From contig OZ243958.1 of the NCBI GenBank assembly GCA_965214495.1, positions 682,001 through 746,000 of the forward strand: a DNA stretch of 64,000 bases, given 5' to 3'. The translations under genes were made by a program, and so were the position numbers. This document shows positions 56,559 to 64,000 of this stretch, piece by piece. The stretch comes from JANQOH01 sp965214495 (GTDB lineage: Bacteria > Pseudomonadota > Alphaproteobacteria > UBA7887). Positions within the stretch are counted from its first letter, which is position 1. Each line of letters opens with the position of its first letter. Below the pieces are notes generated by a model. It worked only from the letters and a program-made list of their open reading frames with translations. It was not told the DNA's origin and searched no databases.

Positions 56559-56864
56559 ATGGCGACAATCACGCGGGCGCAATTGAGTGAGGCGGTCTAT
56601 CGGGAAGTGGGCCTGTCGCGGGACGAATCGGCGGCGCTCGTCGAATCCGTCCTCAAAAAGATCGCGAACAAATTATCGGACGGGGAGTCCGTGAAAATAT
56701 CGTCGTTCGGCAGTTTTTCCGTGCGACTCAAGGCCCGACGCATGGGGCGCAATCCGAAGACGGGTGAAGAAGTTCCCATATCCTCCCGCCATGTCGTGGT
56801 TTTCCGGGCGTCTCAAGTGCTGAAGAATCGTGTCGGCGCCGGCCGGCGCCGGAACCGGCCGTGA
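56559..56864 (+). CDS. ihfA: integration host factor alpha subunit
   Basis: The 101-residue product is of the HU/IHF fold: [60 protein letters not shown], with the DNA-bending Pro arm in [14 protein letters not shown]. The RNPKT arm and VFRASQVLK tail match IhfA. Its stop overlaps the merR GTG as GTGA. Confidence 0.93.
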   Translation: MATITRAQLSEAVYREVGLSRDESAALVESVLKKIANKLSDGESVKISSFGSFSVRLKARRMGRNPKTGEEVPISSRHVVVFRASQVLKNRVGAGRRRNRP

Positions 56865-57322
56865 CCGGCCTGTCGCAGGATGCTGCGACGGCGGAAGCCC
56901 GCCCCGGGCGAGTGCGCAAATCCTCCCAAGCCTTTCGCACCATCAGCGAGGTAAGCCGCGCGCTGAACGTATCGCAGCATGTGCTGCGATTCTGGGAGAC
57001 CAAATTTTCCCAGATCAAACCGCTGAAACGCAGTGGGCGGCGGCGCTATTACCGTCCTGAAGATGTGGTCCTGCTGCGTGGCGTGCGCGACCTGCTCTAC
57101 GTCGATGGCTACACGATCCGCGGCGTGCAAAAATTGTTGCGCGAAGGCGGGGTGCGCGTATTGCAGCAGCGCGCGGACGGCCCGTTACCGCCGGCGCTGT
57201 CTGCCGAACCGCCGGACACTGCGCCGCAGGAGAACGACGACAGCGATCCACGCCGCGCTGCGTTGGCCGACATACTGCGCGAGCTTGAGGCCATGCGCCG
57301 GTTGCTCGACGAAGTCACCTGA
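56861..57322 (+). CDS. MerR-family transcriptional regulator
   Basis: The 153-residue product has a MerR helix-turn-helix, [20 protein letters not shown], and the wing [20 protein letters not shown], then the coiled helix [11 protein letters not shown]. No effector-binding domain is present; a short Pro-rich tail ends in a Leu-rich helix. The ihfA-merR pair is a constant alphaproteobacterial neighbour. Targets unknown. The stop lies 10 bases before the convergent uvrA stop. Confidence 0.88.
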   Translation: MTGLSQDAATAEARPGRVRKSSQAFRTISEVSRALNVSQHVLRFWETKFSQIKPLKRSGRRRYYRPEDVVLLRGVRDLLYVDGYTIRGVQKLLREGGVRVLQQRADGPLPPALSAEPPDTAPQENDDSDPRRAALADILRELEAMRRLLDEVT

Positions 57323-57332
57323 GGAGGCGGGC

Positions 57333-60218
57333 CTACGACGCCTTGCGACGCTTGCGGCCGCGCTTCTCGATCCCGAGGCGGGAAGCAAGGAACGCCCCGG
57401 TGTAACTCTCCGGCACCGCGGCGACGTCTTCGGGGGCGCCCTCGGCCACGATCGTTCCGCCGCCGTCGCCGCCCTCCGGGCCGAGATCGATGATCCAGTC
57501 GGCTGTTTTGATCACTTCGAGGTTGTGCTCGATGACGATCACCGTGTTGCCGGCTTCGACGAGGGCGTGGAGCACGTCGAGCAGTTTGCGAATATCCTCG
57601 AAATGCAGCCCCGTGGTCGGTTCGTCGAGAATGTAGAGAGTCTTGCCGGTGGCGCGCCGGGAAAGTTCCTTCGCCAGCTTGACGCGCTGCGCCTCGCCCC
57701 CCGACAGGGTCGTCGCCTGCTGGCCGACACGGATGTAACCGAGGCCGACCCGGCGCAGCGTGTCCAGCTTGTTGCGGATCGCCGGAACCGCGCCGAACAG
57801 GTCACCGGCTTCTTCGACCGTCATCGCGAGCACATCGGCGACGGACCGGTCCTTGTAGGTCACTTCGAGGGTTTCGCGGTTGTAGCGGGCGCCGTCGCAG
57901 GCGTCGCACGTCACATACACGTCGGGCAGGAAGTGCATCTCGATCTTGACGACTCCGTCGCCAAGGCAAGCTTCGCAGCGTCCGCCCTTGACGTTGAACG
58001 AGTACCGCCCCGGCTTGTAGCCTCGTGACCGCGACTCGGGCAGTCCGGCGAACCAGTCGCGGATCGGCGTGAAAGCGCCGGTGTAGGTCGCCGGGTTCGA
58101 ACGCGGCGTGCGGCCGATCGGCGACTGATCGATTTCGACGATCTTGTCGAGATACTCGATGCCCTTGATCGAATCGTGCTCCCCCGGGTGGAGTCGCGCA
58201 CGATTGAGCCGTCGCGCGATCGCCGGATACAGCGTGTTGACGATCAGGCTCGATTTACCGCTGCCCGACACCCCGGTCACGCAGCAGAACGTGCCGACGG
58301 GAATGGCGACGTCGATGTTCTTCAGGTTGTTTTCGCGCGCGCCCGCGACGACGATTTCCCGGCGGCGCGTGCGGCGGCCCCGCCTCCCGGGCCTGCCGTC
58401 GCGTCGCCGTTGGGGCACGGGGATGCTTCGAACGCCCGAGAGATACTGGCCGGTCAGGCTGGCGCTGTCGCGAATCACCGCTTCGGGCGCACCCTGGGCG
58501 ACGATCCTGCCGCCATGCTCGCCGGCGCCGGGTCCCATATCGACCAGATGATCGGCGGCGCGGATCGCGTCCTCGTCGTGCTCGACGACGATCACCGTGT
58601 TGCCGAGGTCGCGAAGGTTCCCCAGCGTTTGCAGGAGCCGCGCGTTGTCGCGCTGGTGCAGGCCGATCGACGGCTCGTCGAGAACGTAGAGCACGCCGGT
58701 GAGGCCGGAGCCGATCTGCGACGCGAGCCGGATGCGCTGGCTCTCGCCGCCCGACAGAGTGCCGGATGCGCGCGACAGACCGAGATATTCGAGCCCCACA
58801 TCGACGAGGAAACCAAGGCGGAGCGTGATCTCACGGAGAATTCGGTCGGCGATCTCGCGCTGCTTCGGGGTCAGGGTGCTTTCGACCCGGCCGAACCATG
58901 ACGCGGCGTCGCCGATCGACTTTTCCGCGACTTCGCCGATATGTGCGCCGGCGATCCTGACCGCCAGCGGTTCGGGTTTCAGGCGGTAGCCGGCACAGCT
59001 CTCGCACCGGGTCTCGGACTGGAAGCGTGCGAGCTCCTCCCGGAGCCACTGATTCTCGGTGTTGCGGTAGCGCCGTTGGAGGTTGGGGATCACCCCCTCG
59101 AACGGCTGCTCGGTGGTGTAGCAGCGCAAGCCGTCATCATAGCGCATCGCCACGGTTTCGCCGTCCGAGCCGAACAGAATGGCGCCGCGGACCGTCGGCG
59201 GCAGCCCTGCCCACGGTTTGGCCATGCTCACTCGGTAGTGCTCGGCCAGACTCTCCAGGGTCTGGCGGTAATAGGGCGTGCTCGCGCCGGCCCATGGTTT
59301 CACCGCGCCCTCGGCGAGGCTCAGACTGTCGTCGGGCACGACGAGTTCGGCGTCGAAACGGGCGAGCGTGCCGAGGCCGGCGCAGTCGGGGCAAGCGCCG
59401 TGCGGGTTGTTGAACGAGAACAGGCGCGGCTCGATCTCATCGATGGCGAAGCCCGACACCGGGCAGGCGAAGCGCGAGGAAAAGGTCGTGCGCTCACCGC
59501 TTTTCGCGTCTTCCGCGATCAGCAGACCGTCCGACAGTTCGAGCGCGGTCTCGATCGAGTCGGCCAACCGGTTGCCCAGCCCGTCGCGCACGACGAGGCG
59601 GTCGACCACGACCTCGATGTCGTGTTTGCGCTTCTTGTCCAGTGGCGGGACCGCGTCGATCGGATGGATCGTGCCATCGACCTTCAGGCGCTGAAAGCCG
59701 CGGCGCATCAGTTGCGCGATATCCTTCCGGTATTCGCCCTTGCGTCCGCGCACCACCGGTGCGAGCAGATAGAGCCGGATCCCGTTGCCCATCGCGATGA
59801 TCGCGTCGGCCATCTGGCTGACCGACTGGCTTTCGATCGGCAACCCGGTGGCGGGCGAATAGGGCACGCCGACGCGCGCCCACAGCAGCCGCATGTAGTC
59901 GTAGATCTCGGTAACGGTGCCGACGGTCGAGCGCGGATTGCGCGACGTGGTCTTCTGGTCGATCGCGATCGCCGGCGACAGGCCCTCGATCGAATCGACG
60001 TCGGGCTTCTCCATCAGTTCGAGGAACTGGCGCGCATAGGCCGAGAGGCTTTCGACGTAGCGGCGCTGACCCTCGGCGTAGATGGTATCGAACGCGAGCG
60101 ACGACTTGCCCGAACCCGAGAGGCCGGTGATGACGATCAGCCGGTTGCGCGGGAGGACGACGTCGACGCCCTTGAGGTTGTGCTCGCGCGCACCGCGGAT
60201 GGCGATGGTCTGCTGCAT
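57333..60218 (-). CDS. uvrA: excinuclease ABC subunit A
   Basis: The 961-residue product has two ABC modules. The first Walker A is [15 protein letters not shown], the second [15 protein letters not shown]; signature motifs are [17 protein letters not shown] and [15 protein letters not shown]. The UvrB-binding region holds [12 protein letters not shown] and a second zinc finger lies in [16 protein letters not shown]. It scans DNA for damage and loads UvrB. Its basic tail ends [11 protein letters not shown]. It is divergent from ssb with 116 bp between starts, where shared damage control is likely. Confidence 0.95.
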   Translation of the reverse strand: MQQTIAIRGAREHNLKGVDVVLPRNRLIVITGLSGSGKSSLAFDTIYAEGQRRYVESLSAYARQFLELMEKPDVDSIEGLSPAIAIDQKTTSRNPRSTVGTVTEIYDYMRLLWARVGVPYSPATGLPIESQSVSQMADAIIAMGNGIRLYLLAPVVRGRKGEYRKDIAQLMRRGFQRLKVDGTIHPIDAVPPLDKKRKHDIEVVVDRLVVRDGLGNRLADSIETALELSDGLLIAEDAKSGERTTFSSRFACPVSGFAIDEIEPRLFSFNNPHGACPDCAGLGTLARFDAELVVPDDSLSLAEGAVKPWAGASTPYYRQTLESLAEHYRVSMAKPWAGLPPTVRGAILFGSDGETVAMRYDDGLRCYTTEQPFEGVIPNLQRRYRNTENQWLREELARFQSETRCESCAGYRLKPEPLAVRIAGAHIGEVAEKSIGDAASWFGRVESTLTPKQREIADRILREITLRLGFLVDVGLEYLGLSRASGTLSGGESQRIRLASQIGSGLTGVLYVLDEPSIGLHQRDNARLLQTLGNLRDLGNTVIVVEHDEDAIRAADHLVDMGPGAGEHGGRIVAQGAPEAVIRDSASLTGQYLSGVRSIPVPQRRRDGRPGRRGRRTRRREIVVAGARENNLKNIDVAIPVGTFCCVTGVSGSGKSSLIVNTLYPAIARRLNRARLHPGEHDSIKGIEYLDKIVEIDQSPIGRTPRSNPATYTGAFTPIRDWFAGLPESRSRGYKPGRYSFNVKGGRCEACLGDGVVKIEMHFLPDVYVTCDACDGARYNRETLEVTYKDRSVADVLAMTVEEAGDLFGAVPAIRNKLDTLRRVGLGYIRVGQQATTLSGGEAQRVKLAKELSRRATGKTLYILDEPTTGLHFEDIRKLLDVLHALVEAGNTVIVIEHNLEVIKTADWIIDLGPEGGDGGGTIVAEGAPEDVAAVPESYTGAFLASRLGIEKRGRKRRKAS

Positions 60219-60244
60219 GATTCGAGGCGGCGATTATAGGCCGC

Positions 60245-60268
60245 CGGAACGTTCCGTTCGATGCGAAC
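60245..60268. promoter_or_regulatory. palindromic candidate operator between uvrA and ssb
   Basis: cggaacgttccg (60245-60256) is a perfect 12-bp palindrome, and gttcgatgcgaac (60256-60268) a second overlapping one. They lie in the middle of the divergent promoter region, where LexA-type control is common. The usual alphaproteobacterial LexA spacing GTTC-N7-GTTC is not present. Confidence 0.35.
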
Positions 60269-60334
60269 ACAGGCTATGGTCGGGCGACAACGGCCCATCG
60301 GCATCGAACGCGACAGAAGGGAAGGCATCGCACC

Positions 60335-60799
60335 ATGTCCGGCAGCGTCAACAAGGTCATCCTGGTCGGCAATCTCGGTCGCGACCCGGAAATTCGTTCC
60401 ACGCAGAACGGCAGGCGCATGGCGAATTTTTCGGTCGCCACGAGCGAGCGGTGGCGCGATCGCCAGACCGGCGAGCCGCGCGAGCGCACCGAATGGCACC
60501 GAGTGGTCATTTTCAACGACAGACTGGTAGACTTTGTTGAGAAGTATATTGGCAAGGGCCGTAAGGTGTATCTTGAAGGTGAGTTACAGACGCGCAAATG
60601 GACCGATCAGTCCGGTCAGGAGCGCTACATGACGGAAGTCGTCCTCCAGCAATTTCGCAGTCAACTCACGGCGCTTGATGGGCGTGGCGACACCGGCGGC
60701 GATTTCGCGGGCGATGCCGATCAGGCCGGCGGCCCGCCGCCGCCGCCGCCGGCGGTCGGCGGTGGAGGCGCGGACCTCGACGACGACATCCCGTTCTGA
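60335..60799 (+). CDS. ssb: single-stranded DNA-binding protein
   Basis: A 154-residue SSB. The OB fold starts [20 protein letters not shown] and includes [20 protein letters not shown] and [21 protein letters not shown] Gly/Pro linker with eight Pro leads to the acidic tip DLDDDIPF, which recruits partner proteins. An AGGGAAGG ribosome site precedes it. Divergent from uvrA. Confidence 0.95.
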   Translation: MSGSVNKVILVGNLGRDPEIRSTQNGRRMANFSVATSERWRDRQTGEPRERTEWHRVVIFNDRLVDFVEKYIGKGRKVYLEGELQTRKWTDQSGQERYMTEVVLQQFRSQLTALDGRGDTGGDFAGDADQAGGPPPPPPAVGGGGADLDDDIPF

Positions 60800-61021
60800 C
60801 GGGCCTTGCAGACACGGGCCGTCGCGTTCGCCGTCACCGGGTCGATTGTCGGGGACACCGGCTGACGCGAATCGCCGAACGGCCCCGGTTTTCCTCCGGC
60901 GCCCGGCGCCCTGCGGGTTCGCGTCGAGAACAGGGGCTTGCCCGCCCCGGGCGCGCCGGTATTGTGGCCGCGTTGCCGGGACCGGGCGGCGGGACGACCG
61001 GTCGGGACGGGGAGAGACGGC

Positions 61022-61747
61022 GTGAGGCTTGCCGGAAAGACAGCGCTGATCACTGCCGCCGGGCAGGGCATCGGGCGGGCCAGCGCGGAAGCTTTTCTCG
61101 CCGAGGGCGCGCGATTGTTCGCGACCGATATCGACGCCGACAAACTTGCCGGCCTCGACGGCGCGGAAACCTTCGCGCTCGACGTCACCGATCCGGAAGC
61201 CGTAGCTGCCGCCCCCGAACGCACCGGGCCGATCGACATTCTGTTCAACTGCGCCGGCTATGTCGCCGTCGGAACCGTGCTCGAGTGCCGGCCCGACGAT
61301 TGGGAACGGTCGTTCGCGATCAACGTCCGCTCAATGTACGAGACGATTCGCGCCTGGCTGCCGGGCATGGTCGAGCGCGGCGGCGGGCGCATCGTCAACA
61401 TGGCGTCGGTCGCCAGCTCGATGAAGGGCGTTGCCTTCCGCGCGGCCTATGGCGCGACCAAAGCGGCGGTGATCGGACTCACGAAATCGGTCGCCGTCGA
61501 TTACGTATCGCAGGGGATCGCGTGCAACGCCGTGTGTCCGGGCACGGTCGATACACCGTCTTTGGGCGAACGGATCGCAGCGTTCGACGATCCGGTCGCG
61601 GCGCGCGCCGATTTCATCGCCCGCCAGCCGATGGGCCGCCTCGCGGAAGCCGAAGAGATAGCGAAACTCGTCGTTTACCTGGCCTCGGATGAGGCGGCTT
61701 TCGTGACCGGGCAGGCGATCGCCATAGACGGCGGCGCGAGCATGTAG
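61022..61747 (+). CDS. short-chain dehydrogenase/reductase (DHRS6-like)
   Basis: The 241-residue SDR has cofactor motif TAAGQGIGRA, an ATDIDADK strand that favours NAD, NNAG-type NCAGYVAVG, and catalytic Ser...YGATK. The ending DEAAFVTGQAIAIDGGASM is typical. It resembles human BDH2/DHRS6 and bacterial 2-keto-3-deoxy-L-fuconate dehydrogenases. GTG 61022 follows GGGGAGAGA. The next gene, 41 bases on, is an FAH hydrolase; together they could oxidise and cleave a 2-keto-3-deoxy sugar acid. Confidence 0.82.
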   Translation: MRLAGKTALITAAGQGIGRASAEAFLAEGARLFATDIDADKLAGLDGAETFALDVTDPEAVAAAPERTGPIDILFNCAGYVAVGTVLECRPDDWERSFAINVRSMYETIRAWLPGMVERGGGRIVNMASVASSMKGVAFRAAYGATKAAVIGLTKSVAVDYVSQGIACNAVCPGTVDTPSLGERIAAFDDPVAARADFIARQPMGRLAEAEEIAKLVVYLASDEAAFVTGQAIAIDGGASM

Positions 61748-61788
61748 GCGCGTCGTTCGCCGCTTCCAATCGAAACAGGAGAGTCCGA

Positions 61789-62640
61789 ATGAAGCTTGTA
61801 CGCTATGGCGCTCGCGGCGCGGAGAAGCCCGGTCTCATCGATGCCGACGGCGGCTTGCGCGATTTGAGCCGGCAGATCGACGACATCACGCCTGCGCATC
61901 TGACCCCGGGGGGGCTGGAAGACCTCGCCCGCATCGACCCGCGCGAGTTGCCGGCAGTCAACGATGCGCCGCGGTTCGGCGTGCCCTGGACGCCGGTCGG
62001 AAAGATCATGTGCATCGGTCTCAACTACGTCGATCATGCGAAAGAGACCGGGTCGCCGATCCCGACGGAACCGATTCTGTTCCTCAAGGCCAACAGCGCC
62101 TTGAACGGCCCCGACGACACCGTGGTCATGCCGAAGGATTCGAAGAAGTCGGACTGGGAAGTCGAACTCGGTGTGGTGATCGGTTCGCCGGCCAACAACG
62201 TTGCCGAAGACGACGCACTCGATTGCGTTGCCGGATACTGCATCGCGAACGACGTCTCCGAGCGCGAATGGCAGATGGAGCACGGGCCGACCTGGACCAA
62301 GGGCAAGAGTTGCGACACCTTCTGTCCGATCGGTCCGTGGCTGGTCACGGCGGACGAGATTCCCGACCCCCAGCGGCTCGACATGTGGCTCGACGTGAAC
62401 GGTGTGCGACGGCAGACCGGCAATACGTCGACGATGATATTCGGCGTCGCGGCGCTGATCGCCTATCTCTCGCGGATCATGACGCTTCATCCGGGCGACG
62501 TGATTTCCACCGGGACGCCGCCGGGGGTGGGCGCCGGTTTCAAACCGCCAGTCTTCCTGAAGCACGGCGATACGATGACCCTCGGCATCGCGGGCCTCGG
62601 GCGCCAGAACCAGAAGGTGGAGGCCTGGAGCCGGGATTAG
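61789..62640 (+). CDS. fumarylacetoacetate hydrolase family protein
   Basis: The 283-residue product has the FAH core: MCIGLNYVDHAKETGSPIPT, PILFLKANSALNGPDDTVVM, metal ligands in WEVELGVVIG and a later Asp in CIANDVSEREWQ, and ISTGTPPGVGAGFKPP. Members include ureidoglycolate lyase-type and 2,4-diketo-3-deoxy-fuconate hydrolase enzymes. With the SDR just upstream I favour the last steps of L-fucose or L-rhamnose oxidation. An AGGAGAG ribosome site precedes the ATG. Confidence 0.82.
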   Translation: MKLVRYGARGAEKPGLIDADGGLRDLSRQIDDITPAHLTPGGLEDLARIDPRELPAVNDAPRFGVPWTPVGKIMCIGLNYVDHAKETGSPIPTEPILFLKANSALNGPDDTVVMPKDSKKSDWEVELGVVIGSPANNVAEDDALDCVAGYCIANDVSEREWQMEHGPTWTKGKSCDTFCPIGPWLVTADEIPDPQRLDMWLDVNGVRRQTGNTSTMIFGVAALIAYLSRIMTLHPGDVISTGTPPGVGAGFKPPVFLKHGDTMTLGIAGLGRQNQKVEAWSRD

Positions 62641-62692
62641 TCGAGAACGACGCGGATCCGGACCGCTGGCGGGCGCCCGGGGGAGCGTGGGG

Positions 62693-63562
62693 ATGCCGAT
62701 GGGGATCCGGAGTAACGACGAAGCGCCGCCAATCCTTGCGATGACCGCCGAGATCGTAGCCTCTTACGTCGGCTACAACGCGCTGCCCGCGGCGGCGCTC
62801 CCCGGTTTGATACGTGCGGTGTATCGGTCGTTGTCGGATATTGCCGACTCCAGTGACGAGCTGGAATATGTTTCGCCGGACCGGACGATCGCATCGCTCG
62901 ACAGTCTATTGCGCGACTCGCCGATCTCACCGCATGGCGCGGATTGCTTCCACAAGGATGTACCCGACGACTGGTTGTCTCTTCCGGATGAAGAGAGACA
63001 CGAGCGTTTCTTCGACGCCGCCCGGCGGTTCGTGCCGGGCCTTGCCAGCAACCGTGGGCTGGGGGGTTACGGTTGCCTCGCGACCATGAGCCGCCGCAAG
63101 AGCGCGCAGGTCGGCCGGGTCGCGGTTTACAGTCCCGAGGCGCTCGGACTGCTCCATATAGATGACGATCGTCTTCGGCGCGGCGCCCACGATCATGTTC
63201 CATCGCTGTATGAACTGGTCGCACAGGGTAAAATCGACCTGCAATCGATCAAGGGTTACGGTCTTGACGCGCCGGATTCCATCCGGATCGAGATCAACAA
63301 TCCGGGCTTCTCCACTCTGCGCGCGCGTATCGACTTCGGGACCGTATTCGAACAGAGATTCACGCCGAACGTGCAGAACCTCATGGTTGGACGCTCGATC
63401 GAGACGCCGATAAAACCGGGAAAGAACGATCTGCAGGCGCGCGGAATGCGCATGGACTCCGGCGCGTCGACGCCGGACGGCGAGGAGATGCTGCTGACGC
63501 CCTGGATTCTCCGCATACGACCGGAGGGTCTGGATCAGGATGTCCTGTGGCGGGTGACCTGA
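62693..63562 (+). CDS. MucR-type N-terminal domain joined to an unrecognised C-terminal region
   Basis: Residues about 15-52 read MTAEIVASYVGYNALPAAAL, then PGLIRAVYRSLSDI, the N-terminal helical domain of the MucR/Ros regulators. The Cys2His2 zinc finger that follows in MucR is absent. Instead, about 235 residues follow with a beta-rich end: PDSIRIEINNPGFSTLRARI, TVFEQRFTPNVQNLMVGRSI and GMRMDSGASTPDGEEMLLTP. That end vaguely resembles beta-sandwich domains in exported proteins, but I cannot assign it. GGGGGAG lies seven bases before ATG 62693; a GTG six bases upstream is also possible. It is not a normal MucR and may be a transfer-derived fusion. Confidence 0.65.
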   Translation: MPMGIRSNDEAPPILAMTAEIVASYVGYNALPAAALPGLIRAVYRSLSDIADSSDELEYVSPDRTIASLDSLLRDSPISPHGADCFHKDVPDDWLSLPDEERHERFFDAARRFVPGLASNRGLGGYGCLATMSRRKSAQVGRVAVYSPEALGLLHIDDDRLRRGAHDHVPSLYELVAQGKIDLQSIKGYGLDAPDSIRIEINNPGFSTLRARIDFGTVFEQRFTPNVQNLMVGRSIETPIKPGKNDLQARGMRMDSGASTPDGEEMLLTPWILRIRPEGLDQDVLWRVT

Positions 63563-63718
63563 AGTTCAAGGAGCGCGCCGATTCGATCCGCCGCTCCGGC
63601 CATGTCGGACACGCCGGCGACGGTAGGCGTGAGTTGAGGCGTCCGGACTGTCCACGCGCGCCGGCGGGCCGGAGGCGCAAGACGGTGTGATCCCATTGCG
63701 AAACGGACCGCAGCCCCG

Positions 63719-64000
63719 ATGACCGAATCCGTTTTCATCCACAGCTGGGTGCCCGACGACGTGCTCGAGGACCTGCGCGCCCGCTATGACGTCGATCACT
63801 TCGATTTCTTCAAGCACGGAGTTTTGTCGCAAGACGCGCTGGCCCGCCGTGTCGCCGGCAAGACCGCCATCATGACGTTGCAGATCCACATCCCGGCATC
63901 GGTGATCGCCGCGAACGCCGGGAGCCTGAAGGTCATTTCCAGCGTCTCCGTCGGTGTCGACGACATTGACGTCGAAGCGGCGACGAAGGCCGGCGTCCAG
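63719..64000 (+). CDS. D-isomer-specific 2-hydroxyacid dehydrogenase, N-terminal part
   Basis: The first 94 residues run to the window edge. They form the catalytic-domain half (VFIHSWVPDDVLEDLRARYD, TAIMTLQIHIPASVIAANAG) up to LKVISSVSVGVDDIDVEAAT. The usual SVGYDNID block has Val and Asp here. The NAD-binding domain lies outside the window. It likely reduces a 2-keto acid such as glyoxylate or hydroxypyruvate. Confidence 0.8.
   Translation, partial: MTESVFIHSWVPDDVLEDLRARYDVDHFDFFKHGVLSQDALARRVAGKTAIMTLQIHIPASVIAANAGSLKVISSVSVGVDDIDVEAATKAGVQ

Noticed and set aside
57323..57332. tRNA-Pro gene often found after merR in this cluster
   Set aside because: Only ten bases separate the merR and uvrA stops, so no tRNA fits here.
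60219..60334. Standard alphaproteobacterial LexA box (GTTC-N7-GTTC)
   Set aside because: I looked on both strands; GTTC elements are present but not with the seven-base spacing.

Overview
The window reads as chromosomal DNA of a GC-rich alphaproteobacterium. Support comes from gene order: the 4.5S RNA gene followed by dnaX-ybaB-recR; a cytochrome bc1 chaperone gene followed by yceD(DUF177)-rpmF-plsX-ihfA-merR; a divergent uvrA/ssb pair; a 1,600-residue NAD-glutamate dehydrogenase; an Atg22-like transporter; and a PqqA precursor. No rRNA or tRNA gene was recognised. Almost all sequence is tightly packed coding DNA, with many 4-base ATGA/GTGA overlaps. The exception is a degraded mobile-element zone at about 20.8-28.7 kb.

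Layout. 1-1.7 kb: end of an RND/MMPL exporter and its outer-membrane lipoprotein-sorting partner. 1.7-6.2 kb (minus): leucine-catabolism genes for both subunits of 3-methylcrotonyl-CoA carboxylase, with methylglutaconyl-CoA hydratase between them. 6.3-7.4 kb: zinc alcohol dehydrogenase. 7.4-15.6 kb (minus): a five-gene cluster of exported proteins. It holds a broken PPC/Calx-beta/autotransporter-barrel gene, a DUF4384-like lipoprotein, a DUF4384 protein, an OmpA-caspase-DUF4384 protein and a WD40-caspase protein. I think this envelope caspase system is the most unusual functional unit in the window. 15.9-18.0 kb: DapA-family lyase, cobW and a small ORF. 18.1-20.8 kb (minus): recR, ybaB, dnaX and 4.5S RNA.

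20.8-28.7 kb is an accessory zone. Two diverged 190-bp copies of the trxB leader flank a 6.4-kb block. The block is bounded by inverted IS630-type ends and holds an integrase remnant, transposase fragments, a DUF7002-like gene, a secreted 20-repeat ankyrin protein, a MITE/REP element and a group II intron remnant with most of its reverse transcriptase deleted. 28.8-38.5 kb: trxB, a LysR regulator, NAD-glutamate dehydrogenase (frame broken at a C10 tract), a metalloprotease-like protein, an MFS permease and hisS.

38.7-47.7 kb: assorted metabolism (GST, adenosine deaminase, VOC protein, CoA transferase, PuuD-like membrane protein, hydrolase, exported rhodanese, degenerate HtrA-like protein), then a LysR gene and an orphan pqqA with a terminator. 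47.7-54 kb: a KAS III-like synthase, membrane H+-pyrophosphatase, class IV aminotransferase, acyl-CoA ligase and bamE. 54-57.3 kb: the bc1 chaperone-DUF177-rpmF-plsX-ihfA-merR block, without the fabH expected between plsX and ihfA. 57.3-64 kb: uvrA, ssb, an SDR plus FAH hydrolase pair that fits oxidative deoxy-sugar breakdown, a protein joining a MucR-type N-terminus to an unrecognised C-terminus, and the start of a 2-hydroxyacid dehydrogenase.
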